From positions 248,001 through 312,000 of the forward strand of contig NW_024882308.1 of the NCBI RefSeq assembly GCF_019059575.1: 64,000 bases of DNA, written 5' to 3'. Positions 51,601 through 56,419 of this stretch are shown here, piece after piece. Position numbers and translations under genes: made by a program. Every line of letters starts with the position of its first letter. Position 1 is the first letter of the stretch. The notes beneath the pieces are model-generated. The model did not search any database. It was not told the origin of the DNA and worked only from the letters and a program-made list of their open reading frames with translations. The DNA comes from Amphibalanus amphitrite (Eukaryota > Arthropoda > Thecostraca > Balanomorpha > Balanidae).

Positions 51601-53220
51601 GGGGTATCGAAAAGTTCTGATCATCACATAGAAGATATAGACCGATTTTGATGATTTTTGGTTGGTATTATATTTGGTTCTTAAGAACAATGTTCCCGCA
51701 AAGAGAACCCTGAGAAGTGGTTCTATCTTATGTAGGAGAGACTTAGAAGTAAAAAAGATGAGTATTGGGCCCATTGAGGACCGAACCGTCCTCCAACTAA
51801 TGCATTTGAAACGGTATCTCACTGAGAAAATACATCAAGAACGTGAAATTAGTTTATGGCGAGGAAAGCCCATCTCATGCTCTTACCGAAAATGAAGAAA
51901 TAATTTTCAACTTGGTTGCATGGCCCTTGCAGGGGAGTCAAGAAGTGAGTGACTACCAGTGACTGACAAGGTGGTGACTGTGAAGGAAGTGGAGGACCAC
52001 ATCCTTACAGATCGTCTTGTGACCTTTCATATGATTGTGCAACAGAAAGGTCTCAATGCTGGCAGTGCCTGAAAATATTATCAGCGAAGAACTACAGACG
52101 ATAAAGGAGTCAGCCCGCTTAGAAGTTCGTGTGTCTACTTTGTTCAAGAGAAAAATGCGTCTTGCCCTTTCCAAAGGAAAACTAGGCCTTTTTTAGGAAA
52201 TTGAAGACATCTTCGATCATTTGATGACTTGTGACGAATGCTGGGTCTATGTGTATGATCCAGAGACAAAAAGATGATCAAGAAGTTTAAGCACGGCACA
52301 TCTGTCCTTCTTAAAAGGCGAAGATGCAGAAGCCGATATGGAAGGTCAATGCTATCAGTGTTCTGGATCTGGCGTAGGATAGTCATTACCGACTGTCTTG
52401 ATGATGGTCGGAATTGATAAGCAAGCACTACTGCACACTTTTGAAGAAGTTGCGAGATGGCCTCAAGTAGAATCGCCGCAAAAAAAGCCAAGAAAGATGT
52501 TTTATCCGCACCGACAGCGCCCCCGCCCATTCGTCCTGAGCTGCGATTGAAGAAACTACATGATGTGGACATTAAATCCTACTGCATCTAAGAAATTCAC
52601 CTGACCGGGTATTAACTGACTCTTGATAGTTACGGGAGATGAAGAATCCATAGTATGGCCGGTGATTTAAGGACAGAAATGACGTCATTGATGAGGTGGA
52701 GCAGTGATTTACGGGACAGTGCGAATGTCCTACAATGACCGCCTGAGGCAGCTCAAGAAACGATGCAATAAGTTTGCGGTCGTGTGTGGTGACTTATTAA
52801 GAAGTAATGAACATCATGTAAAAAAATCAAATTTCTATCACATCTAATTCATGGTGATGATCAGAACTTTTCGATACCCCCTCGTATGAATTTACCTATA
52901 AAAAGAACCGAAGTACGTGATTTTGTGACTTTTCAACAGCCGCTAACGGCTTGTCGCTGCGAGGTCCAGGAGCAGAGCTAGGGGGTTGGGGCGCCCAAAT
53001 ATCCCTCTCGCCTCGATGCGTGATGATGCGATCAGTGCCCTGGTGTGGGCTAGCACGTAGGAATCGCGGAGTCGCGTAATCCTCGTATTATTTAATTATG
53101 GCTGTTCGCCCCCGTGACGGCCGCCTGGTCCGTGTTCCAGCCGGCGTCAAGGCGGGTCTGCTCGGCGGCGCGGGGTTCGCCGTCTTCTCCGCCGCCATCG
53201 AGTACTACATGCGCAGCTGA
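27361..53220 (+). CDS. TIMM22: TIM22, mitochondrial inner-membrane carrier translocase channel subunit (five exons, whole gene)
   Basis: Exons 27361-27622, 33257-33348, 39107-39202, 43894-43966 and 53141-53220 are all bounded by GT-AG and join without a frame break into 200 residues, close to the about 194 of animal Tim22. Tim22 forms the twin-pore translocase that inserts carrier proteins into the inner mitochondrial membrane. Visible family features are PRRYRENI and IKTREEKM in the N-terminal region, ESCPFK (Cys77), [35 protein letters not shown] (Cys146/147), [20 protein letters not shown] and [14 protein letters not shown] [14 protein letters not shown] at the C-terminus. Cys77 and one of Cys146/147 match the cysteines that form the intramolecular disulfide in Tim22. 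Four membrane helices are expected in the Tim17/22/23 fold. The introns total about 25 kb and are packed with transposons. ATG at 27361 is the first in frame after an acceptor-like TTTGCAG, so an additional upstream exon cannot be excluded. Confidence 0.93.
27974..28181. repeat. Fold-back element in TIM22 intron 1
   Basis: CGTTCGATGTCTCTAGGACG and its continuation through GAAGATTCTACG face the inverted CGTAGAATCTTCGTCG then AGAGACATCGAACG about 110 nt away. The outermost bases read CCCCGCG / CGTGGGG. It is a small non-autonomous element of unclear class. Confidence 0.65.
28244..28571. mobile_element. CCCGCGCCCCACTGGGG-family element, left part, interrupted
   Basis: It follows the complete copy at 21766 base for base with few changes, including AACTACTGGGCCGATCG and TGACGTCACAGGTCAGGTCA, down to the words GGTACCAAACTTG. 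There the element at 28572 interrupts it. The host sequence resumes at 31651 with AAACTTGTACTTTGATTTTC, as in the intact copy near 22088. The left target site reads TCAA rather than TTAA. Confidence 0.75.
28741..29442. mobile_element. GAGCGAGCGAAGCGAGCG element, copy 1
   Basis: It begins ACGGAGCGAGCGAAGCGAGC and ends near CTCCGTTAGTCGCCCCAAAA and GGCGTTATACTGGTA. It is about 90% or more similar by eye to 30062-30766. The interior repeats modules of the type CTCGAGAACGGCTGGACCG and CACGTGCGCACGTGCAG. It interrupts the left inverted repeat of the 28572-31650 element. No protein is encoded. Confidence 0.75.
29498..31040. mobile_element. CCCTCGCCCGTATTGG-family TTAA element, copy 2, with nested insert
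   Basis: The left end CCCTCGCCCGTATTGG follows TTGA (a mutated TTAA) at 29494-29497. The right end AAGGGCGAGGG is followed by TTAA at 31041-31044. The interior is collinear with the copy at 10909-11865, except where the GAGCGAGCG element at 30062-30766 interrupts the phrase ACATCAT..TTCACATG. Confidence 0.75.
30062..30766. mobile_element. GAGCGAGCGAAGCGAGCG element, copy 2
   Basis: This is a direct repeat of 28741-29442, with an expanded GGCC run at 30127-30156. It is inserted in the TTAA element at 29498-31040. It contains palindromic CACGTGCGCACGTG blocks near 30437 and 30564, which match E-box-like CACGTG sites. Confidence 0.75.
31658..33256. other. Remainder of TIM22 intron 1: repeat fragments
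   Basis: 31680-32170 is a diverged inverted relative of the GAGCGAGCG element, ending TCGCTCGCTGCGCTCGCTCG. 32190-32620 matches interior parts of the TTAA element fragments at 976-1281 and 54209-54870. The rest shows nothing recognisable before the acceptor CTCTCCAG at 33249-33256. Confidence 0.55.
33257..33348 (+). CDS. TIMM22: TIM22 exon 2
   Basis: It completes codon 88 and encodes residues 89-118, [19 protein letters not shown] then [12 protein letters not shown]. The acceptor is CTCTCCAG and the donor GTATCC, phase 0. It contributes the glycine-rich first membrane segment. Confidence 0.9.
33516..34021. mobile_element. hAT-like MITE made of TGAATCAAA repeats
   Basis: The ends are CAGACTGGTGTTTGATTCA and TGAATCAAAAACCAGTCTG. 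The 8-bp flanks TGCCCCAT (33508-33515) and TGCTCCAT (34022-34029) differ at one base. The 506-bp interior repeats GATTGAATCAAA in both orientations. It is non-coding. Confidence 0.8.
34066..34349. repeat. GACTCC hexamer element (CAGGGCTGCGGAGTCG ends), two units
   Basis: The outer ends are CAGGGCTGCGGAGTCG and CGACTCCGCAGCCCTG-type sequence. An internal boundary near 34196 suggests two adjacent copies. The interior is nearly all (GACTCC)n. Other copies are at 36186-36313 and 53513-53728. Long Ser-Arg or Asp-Ser frames here are repeat translations. Confidence 0.75.
34356..35543. mobile_element. TTAA-flanked element, CCCGCGCCCTGCTGGGG family, copy 1
   Basis: TTAA at 34352-34355 and 35544-35547 flanks exactly 1188 bp with ends CCCGCGCCCTGCTGGGGG and the inverted CAGCAGGGCGCGGG. 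The hairpin GGGGGTGTTTGAACACCCCC sits just inside the left end, with a counterpart at the right end. A CG-rich hairpin, CGGCGGCGC..GCGCCGCCG, lies near 35454-35483. AGGTCA motifs are frequent, including a DR1-type AGGTCAAAGGTCA at 34523-34535. It is nearly identical in sequence and length to 56534-57721. Confidence 0.88.
35807..36054. mobile_element. Fragment of a TTAA element related to the CCCGCGCCCTGCTGGGG family
   Basis: Sequence resembling 34440-34540, reversed in order, leads to a GTGTTCAGACACCCCCC hairpin and a terminus GGCCCGGCGCGGG followed by TTAA near 36051. The other end is absent. Confidence 0.55.
36186..36313. repeat. GACTCC hexamer element, short copy
   Basis: The ends are GGGCTGCGGAGTCGATGG and CGACTTACTCCGACTCCGCA then GCCCTGG, with GACTCCGACTCC inside, as at 34066-34349. 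Confidence 0.75.
36354..37230. other. Mixed transposon ends in TIM22 intron 2
   Basis: CAGGGGTCGACAGCC followed by CCCGCGGGCCGAATCCGGCC at 36354-36400 looks like a solitary hAT end of the GGCCCGCGG type. 36663-36780 has a TTAA, G-run and hairpin like the left ends of TTAA families. Inverted ATAGGCGGATACAG and CTGGATCCGCCTAT at about 37000 and 37206-37221 could bound a small hAT MITE. Confidence 0.45.
37552..38364. mobile_element. Mariner-type MITE / internally deleted mariner
   Basis: TA at 37550-37551 and 38365-38366 flanks ends CCGGGTGGCCCAGAAAAAAC and GTTTTTTTTGGGCCACCCGG, continuing through GTTCC/GGAAC. At 813 bp it is shorter than a full element. I found no readable transposase, though a few - strand open stretches remain. 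Confidence 0.8.
38367..39106. other. End of TIM22 intron 2
   Basis: This is AT-rich, with many GATC/GATCT words between 38760 and 38920 and no recognisable element. It ends with the acceptor GCTGCCACCAG. Confidence 0.5.
39107..39202 (+). CDS. TIMM22: TIM22 exon 3
   Basis: It encodes residues 119-150, [20 protein letters not shown] then [12 protein letters not shown], phase 0 at both ends, with donor GTGAGT. It contains the second membrane segment and the Cys-Cys pair. Confidence 0.92.
39390..40450. repeat. Tandemly arranged copies of a dispersed repeat in TIM22 intron 3
   Basis: Blocks with GTTCGACCCTCACTGTAA, GAACACAGCACG and CCCCACAGG occur near 39395-39600 and 39790-40060. The inverse phrase (ACAGTGAGGGTCGAAC) occurs near 39745 and in diverged form near 40410. 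Part of the same unit is at 26990-27110. The MITE at 40110-40332 interrupts one copy between CAATACAATG and TGCGG. Confidence 0.6.
40110..40332. mobile_element. Small MITE with CTACGTTTCCATGACA termini
   Basis: The perfect 16-bp ends are CTACGTTTCCATGACA and TGTCATGGAAACGTAG. The interrupted repeat (compare 39680-39700) shows it is an insertion. It is 223 bp and non-coding. Confidence 0.75.
41251..41813. other. TTAA-element end fragment and non-coding intron sequence
   Basis: 41251-41310 is a solitary CCCGCGCCCCACTGGGG left end after TTAA, with its G-run. Beyond it I see no element or exon. Confidence 0.5.
41814..42317. mobile_element. TTAA-flanked MITE, AGGAAAAGGGCCACCTT family
   Basis: TTAA at 41810-41813 and 42318-42321 flanks perfect 17-bp ends AGGAAAAGGGCCACCTT and AAGGTGGCCCTTTTCCT. 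It is 504 bp with no coding content. The AGG terminus plus TTAA suggests Kolobok. Confidence 0.85.
42605..43836. mobile_element. hAT-like element 57 bp upstream of TIM22 exon 4
   Basis: CCTGTGCC at 42597-42604 and 43837-43844 flanks ends CAGGGTTGTTA and TAACAACCCTG. Just inside both ends are many AAAACCCA/TGGGTTTTT words. The interior is GC-rich around 42930-43310. A + strand frame there ends [20 protein letters not shown] then [16 protein letters not shown] recognise no family, and captured host sequence is possible. The insertion moved the upstream half of the polypyrimidine/branch-site region of intron 3 away from exon 4. Confidence 0.85.
43894..43966 (+). CDS. TIMM22: TIM22 exon 4
   Basis: It encodes residues 151-174 plus one base of codon 175, [16 protein letters not shown] then TGGLIGLR. 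The acceptor is GTCGTTGCAG and the donor GTGAGTGAG. It carries the third membrane segment. Confidence 0.92.
44318..44348 (-). ncRNA. Candidate hammerhead-like motif, left Penelope copy
   Basis: On the - strand CTGATGA, a hairpin GCCATG-AATAGA-CATGGT and GAAAC follow in the order of a hammerhead core. One extra A sits between the core and stem II, and stem I is not obvious. Hammerhead ribozymes are known in Penelope-like element termini, and the position near the outer end fits. Confidence 0.4.
44701..45798 (-). CDS. Penelope-like element protein, 3' part of reverse transcriptase plus GIY-YIG nuclease (left copy)
   Basis: Reading on the - strand, the frame opens at [11 protein letters not shown], the reverse-transcriptase catalytic box with its Asp-Asp pair, then SQIEFLDV and the thumb region. 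Near the C-terminus come a Cys-rich linker ([12 protein letters not shown]), [25 protein letters not shown] and the remaining nuclease to KRFG. There are 365 residues without a break. Catalytic residues of both domains seem present, but the N-terminal half of the reverse transcriptase is missing. It is almost identical to 45831-46958. Confidence 0.85.
   Translation of the reverse strand: MRRYIDDIFGIWLHGEQELVRFHERANQIHPRIQVDLRTSHSQIEFLDVLVQLGTDGRLSTDLHVKSTDSKSYLHFDSDHPIHTKKAVPYGLGLRIKRICTNETDFSKHKDNLKKRLLEREYPQTVVDREFKKLDSVNREQLLSDRPSNKTEGRVPMAVTYSKFLPNIRTVLTKKQHLLHRSHRLREVFPGQPMVAYKRGRNLRDILVHAKTRRIVSKKGDSKPESCGKQCVICRRMCSSSDRVRGPGEGRVTTCDRTIGCKSVNVIYGIWCNVCECVCYVGETGGNLYGRIQNHLSSVRVSNPTVALPVRHHFCTPDHSVDDLRVVGLERVWMQNVDYRRVREKRWMHLLGTYDGTAGLNKRFG
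45831..46958 (+). CDS. Penelope-like element protein, 3' part of reverse transcriptase plus GIY-YIG nuclease (right copy)
   Basis: This is the mirror-image partner of the left copy, with ten further genuine residues upstream (LKPLIYW before [10 protein letters not shown]). It differs at only a few positions, for example Tyr instead of Cys in RRMYSSS and Ala instead of Thr in VLAKKQ. Its frame is intact to TAG at 46956-46958. The 5' half of the element is absent. Confidence 0.85.
   Translation: MSHASLKPLIYWRYIDDIFGIWLHGEQELVRFHERANQIHPRIQVDLRTSHSQIEFLDVLVQLGTDGRLSTDLHVKSTDSKSYLHFDSDHPIHTKKAVPYGLGLRIKRICTNETDFSKHKDNLKKRLLEREYPQTVVDREFKKLDSVNREQLLSDRPSNKTEGRVPMAVTYSKFLPNIRTVLAKKQHLLHRSHRLREVFPGQPMVAYKRGRNLRDILVHAKTRRIVSKKGDSKPESCGKQCVICRRMYSSSDRVRGPGEGRVTTYDRTIGCKSVNVIYGIWCNVCECVCYVGETGGNLYGRIQNHLSSVRVSNPTVALPVRHHFCTPDHSVDDLRVVGLERVWMQNVDYRRVREKRWMHLLGTYDGTAGLNKRFG
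47312..47342 (+). ncRNA. Candidate hammerhead-like motif, right Penelope copy
   Basis: CTGATGA at 47312-47318, hairpin GCCATG-AATACA-CATGGT and GAAAC at 47338-47342. It differs from the left copy by one loop base. ACGTAAAGT could form a two-pair stem III; stem I pairing is weak. Confidence 0.4.
47571..48445 (-). mobile_element. CCCTCGCCCGTATTGG-family TTAA element, fragment, reverse orientation
   Basis: The terminus CCAATACGGGCGAGG near 48424-48439 and the body, read on the - strand, follow the copies at 10909 and 29498. These include GAAACCGATGATAACC-like and CATGTTACGAAG phrases. It starts with a G-run/C-run hairpin (GGGTCGAACGGACCCCC) and lacks clear TTAA at either side. Confidence 0.65.
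48450..49185. mobile_element. CCCGCGCCCTGCTGGGG-family TTAA element, internally deleted fragment
   Basis: From TTCGAAAGAGCGTCAAAAAT onward it parallels 56650 and following. It skips a middle part near 48965 and ends at the CGCCGCCGTTTTTTGAGATA hairpin region and GGGTGTTCAAACACCCCC. The true left terminus is missing. Confidence 0.65.
49444..50602. mobile_element. TTAA-type element with CCCGGCAGGCGGTGGG end
   Basis: TTAA at 49440-49443 precedes CCCGGCAGGCGGTGGG. The right side ends CCCCCACCGCCTGG without TTAA, where copy D of the AGGGACC MITE begins. It has the family layout: G-run/C-run near both ends, the CCGAAACTACTAGACGGATC module, and AGGTCAGGTCA clusters at 49620-49800 and 49920-49960. 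Confidence 0.65.
50754..50907. repeat. Large inverted repeat with about 55-nt arms
   Basis: GCCGCGATTTTGGCAGCATC and its continuation through GTTCGCCTCGCTCAG are mirrored by CTGAGCGAGGCGAACACG and ATGCTGCCAAAATCGCGGC. Oligo-A and oligo-T flank the arms, and the loop of about 33 nt is AT-rich. Transcribed, it would give a long hairpin. Confidence 0.75.
50930..51141. mobile_element. Right-end fragment of a CCCTCGCC-type TTAA element
   Basis: It ends GGTCTGGCGAGGG followed by TTAA at 51142-51145. Internal words CGTTTTTTCCGCGACGCGC and GGTTGACCTAGGACC are relatives of 10990-11080. The left end is absent. Confidence 0.6.
51358..53000. mobile_element. TTAA-type element fragment split by a mariner
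   Basis: TTAA at 51354-51357 precedes TCCTCGTCCCGCTGGGG and a G-run. AGGTCA-rich sequence continues to the mariner at 51597 and resumes at 52887 with GCCGCTAACGGCTTGTCGCT and GGTCCAGGAGCAGAGCTAG. No right-hand TTAA is recognisable. Confidence 0.5.
51597..52884 (+). mobile_element. Mariner transposon with degenerate transposase
   Basis: TA at 51595-51596 and 52885-52886 flanks 1288 bp, canonical mariner length. The inverted ends CGAGGGGGTATCGAAAAG extend through TTCTGATCATCAC. On the + strand broken frames preserve the order of a mariner transposase: [58 protein letters not shown] and SVFW. Several stops and frameshifts make it a pseudogene. Later parts of the DD(34)D core are hard to read. 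Confidence 0.9.
53141..53220 (+). CDS. TIMM22: TIM22 exon 5 (terminal)
   Basis: The acceptor CGTGTTCCAG precedes CC, which completes codon 175 (Ala). The exon encodes [19 protein letters not shown] then EYYMRS and stop TGA at 53218-53220. This is the last membrane segment with the family's conserved C-terminal motif. Confidence 0.93.
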
Positions 53221-53512
53221 GTCCCGGTGACTCGGGGGCCGGCCGCGCCTGGGAACTGGGTGGGCCAGGCGACCAGCGGAACGCCAGCGCTCCGCTACCG
53301 CCAATCGGATATGTGAAGTGTGACACGTCGTTATGTTAAGAGCGGAATGACTCAGTGATAAAGATAGGCATTGTTAGTGTTCTGTGCCACATGTGCAAAT
53401 ACAGTGCAAGTAAAAAAAAAAAAAGGTTTATCCGTTGTATCCTCGCTTCAGAGGGGTGGAGGATGATTCGCCATGATAGGCAGGTAACCTGCCTTAGGAT
53501 CAGGGATGGCCA

Positions 53513-53728
53513 GCAGGGCTGCGGAGCGGAGTCGGTGGATTTTCGGTGACTCCAACTCCGACTCTGGCTTCCAAAAACCAACTCCGACTCCGACTCCGGG
53601 CAGAACTGTCGACTCCGACTCCGACTACAACTCAGACTCCGGCTCCGATTTCCAAAATCAACTCCGACTCCGATGCCGGTCAGAACTGTCGACTCCGACC
53701 GACTCCGACTCCGACTCCGCAGTCCTGG
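53513..53728. repeat. GACTCC hexamer element, copy 3
   Basis: CAGGGCTGCGGAGCGGAGTC opens it and CGACTCCGCAGTCCTG closes it, with GACTCC repeats between. Flanks ATGGCCAG and GTAGCCAG resemble a diverged 8-bp duplication, which would suit hAT. Confidence 0.7.
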
Positions 53729-53839
53729 TAGCCAGTAACAATTGGTAGCACTATACCAAATGGGCGCCGGCTCAAAAACTACTTCCCCTAGGATTCCCAT
53801 GTTAAATTGCCTTTTTTCTAACAAGGCTCACGCTTAACA

Positions 53840-54205
53840 CGCGCAGTGGAAGGGGGGGGGGGGATTTCGCCCACCCCTCCTGCTTTTCGCCAATAACTCG
53901 CGCTCAAGGGCGGATCCAGGGTCAGCTGAAAGGTGGGGGGGGGGGGGGGGGCAAATGCCCATTAGGTTTTTCGCTAGGATAGGGCCCGCGGAACCTAACC
54001 TACCCCCAAATCCTATTTTCTCCCCGGATTTCGGCCACTTCATTTTGTAAAGCTGCCAAAAATAAATTTCTTAAAAAATCACGTATCACTGACCATCAAG
54101 GCCGGGGGGGGGGAGGGAGGACCAACCTGGCTGCGCCCGTGCAAACACCAATCTGTGACATCATCCTAGGCTCTGCCCAACCGAACATCAAGTAGCGCCT
54201 TTTTT
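53840..54205. other. Transposon end fragments with G-runs
   Basis: 53840-53905 looks like a TTAA-family left end (ACGCGCAGTGG, G-run, TTTCGCCAATAACTCGCG). 53908-53990 contains GGGCGGATCCAGGG, a hAT-like end, with a long G-run. No gene is seen in 53221-54205. Confidence 0.45.
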
Positions 54206-54208
54206 AAC

Positions 54209-54870
54209 CCGCGCACCGACGGGGGGGGGGGCGGATATCCGCCCCCTGAGGTTTTTCGCAAATAGCGGGAAAACCGCGGCGCTACGCGCCGCAAAATTTA
54301 GTACGACTATTCCCTCATCAATTTTACACATGGTGTGCAAGTTTGAACCTCCTACCTTTCAAGGTCAGGTCACCAGGTCACTTTGAATGACCCAACCTCA
54401 AGTCACTTTTTTGCAACTTTGTCACCGTGCCAGAGCTACAGTAGATGTCGGAGGCCTTTGAAAGTCGCAGGATGTTATTAGGTCATTAGTAGCTACAATT
54501 TGTATATCTCGGAATTTTGATATCGGTGACCTAAGGTCAGGTCAATTTCGCGACCTCCCCATTATAAGTCAATGGGGGAAAAATCAACTCCCTGTTTTTA
54601 CCACTAAAACGGGTCGGAATGGCCCCATATACCATACATGACTTCATATACGATCAACCTTCACTACCTTGAGGTCTGTTTTGCTGTTGGGCAGCTGTGA
54701 GGTCATGTGACGTCATCAAAGGTCACCAGCGGTTTTTGGCCAATAACTCCGTACAGGAACAAGATACAGACGCGTGGATGGTCTCACTTAGTTCAGCTCG
54801 TCAAGACGCATCGAATGATATACATGATGGGCTCAGCAAAATCTGTCGCCTCAAAAGCTCGGCTGAGCTA
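54209..54870. mobile_element. Left fragment of the CCCGCGCACCGACGG TTAA family
   Basis: TTAA at 54205-54208 is followed by CCCGCGCACCGACGGGGG and the hairpin GCGGATATCCGC. Its interior is collinear in reverse with 35000-35480 and then with 32190-32320 (CATCAAAGGTCACC, GACGCATCGAATGATAT). The right end is missing; the family's right end is at 976-1281. Confidence 0.65.
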
Positions 54871-55843
54871 TCAGAGGCCTAAGGTTCTCAAAAAATTTTG
54901 AAAGTATCCTCAAAGATCCGTGTGGCCCTTCAGAGGTCTACGCATGTGTAAGGTCCTCAAAGATCCCTGTGTGGGCCCACAGAGAATATGAACACCAGTG
55001 GGACTCTCAGAGGCCGGTTTGGGCCCTCTGAAGGCTTCTTGGAGCTCAGTGGAGCTCCTTCGGAGCCTGTGTGAAAAGTAAGCGGTCATGAGCCCTGTGG
55101 CACTTGAACGGTACTTGAGTCTGTCGCAGGCATTTGACGAGAGTTGAGGAAGGCCCGAAGATTTAGTGTCACGCTTTGAACGCAAATTTTGTATCAGCAC
55201 TTCAAAACTTATGAAAATCAGCTATAAAATGTAATAAAGAACCAACTAGGAACATGAAATGAATCACAGTATTGACATTTCCGAGTCTGGAGTCGGCGTC
55301 ATTGACAATGTTGGCTTCTGCGACTCCGACTCTGGCTTGAACGAGTCTGACCTCACAGGCATTCTCAGAAAGGTACCCCCATTTTTCCCCGACTCCAAAA
55401 TCTCATCGGATATGTATCGATCTCAGGGGGTGCCCGGTCCGAGGTTGGGGGGGGGGGCAAGCTGCCCCGCTTGCCCCCCCCCCCCCCCCCCCGTGGCGAC
55501 TCTAATGGGGTCCAGTCAAAGCGTGCCTACTGAATTCAATTTTAAGGTCCCCTTTTTGAAGTGTGGTGACCCCCTGTCTAAGTTTCTTCCGCTGTCCGTT
55601 TGTAAGCTAGGAAGTTGACAGTCTGCCTCGTCCGAGCAGTTCGCGTTGTGCTGGGAACCCACCGAGGTGTAGGAACTATCAATTATTGCTTACAAACAAT
55701 TATTAATTCATGCAGCATTACCGCTTGCATGGTATATTTAATCTCGCAGTATTTACTGGGGTTATTTAGAGCCGAAAAGTATGTACCATCAGGAAGTTGT
55801 GAAATGTTAGCTGATTGTTTCGCGTGTGACGCGACTGTGACCC
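54871..55843. other. Intergenic, downstream of TSSK
   Basis: 54890-55080 has loosely repeated CCTCAGAGG/GGAGCT words. 55290-55345 resembles the GACTCC element, and 55440-55490 is a G-run facing a C-run. I see no exon before the TSSK stop at 55844. Confidence 0.45.
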
Positions 55844-56419
55844 TCAAGATCTGTTCATCCACTCGCACTGCTGCACCTGATCGGCCGTGAAGCGCTTGGT
55901 GAGGTCCGGCTCGATCATTCTGGTGATCATGGTCTTAAGGTCGGGCGACATTTTGTCGCGCACCTTGCTGCGGAAGCTCCAGTTGCGGTTCAACTGGTCG
56001 CGCAGCATCTTATTGAGATTGCTGTCGTCGAACGGCATGGACGCGTTCACCATGATGTATACGATGACGCCCATGGACCAGACGTCGGCCATCTTCGGGT
56101 TGTAGGGCGTGCCCTTGACCACCTCCGGGGCGGCGTAGGCGGCCGAGCCGCAGTAGGTGTGACTCAGCACCCGCTTTCCCTCGGCGTCCACCACGTAGCG
56201 TGCAAAGCCCAGGTCGGCGATCTTGAGGTTGTGGTTCTTAGTGATGAGCACGTTCTCGCACTTGAGGTCGCGGTGGCAGATGTTGAGGTTATGCAGATAG
56301 ATAAGTCCGCTGATCATCTGCTGGACCCAGGCACGAGTTCGCGCCTCAGGGATCACGCCGTTCTTTTGAATATGTTCTAGCAGGTCGCCGTTCTCGGCGC
56401 ACTGCATGAATATGTACAC
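55844..56419 (-). CDS. TSSK-type kinase exon 2
   Basis: It begins VYIFMQCAENGDLLEHIQ right after the acceptor ATTTCAG and ends CEWMNRS plus TGA at 55846-55844. It carries residues 94-284, including the HRD, DLG and APE motifs. GC content is high, unlike the intron. Confidence 0.92.
   Translation of the reverse strand: MYIFMQCAENGDLLEHIQKNGVIPEARTRAWVQQMISGLIYLHNLNICHRDLKCENVLITKNHNLKIADLGFARYVVDAEGKRVLSHTYCGSAAYAAPEVVKGTPYNPKMADVWSMGVIVYIMVNASMPFDDSNLNKMLRDQLNRNWSFRSKVRDKMSPDLKTMITRMIEPDLTKRFTADQVQQCEWMNRS

Noticed and set aside
56159..56380. + strand ORF over TSSK exon 2
   Set aside because: It is antisense to clear kinase motifs; the - strand reading explains the sequence.
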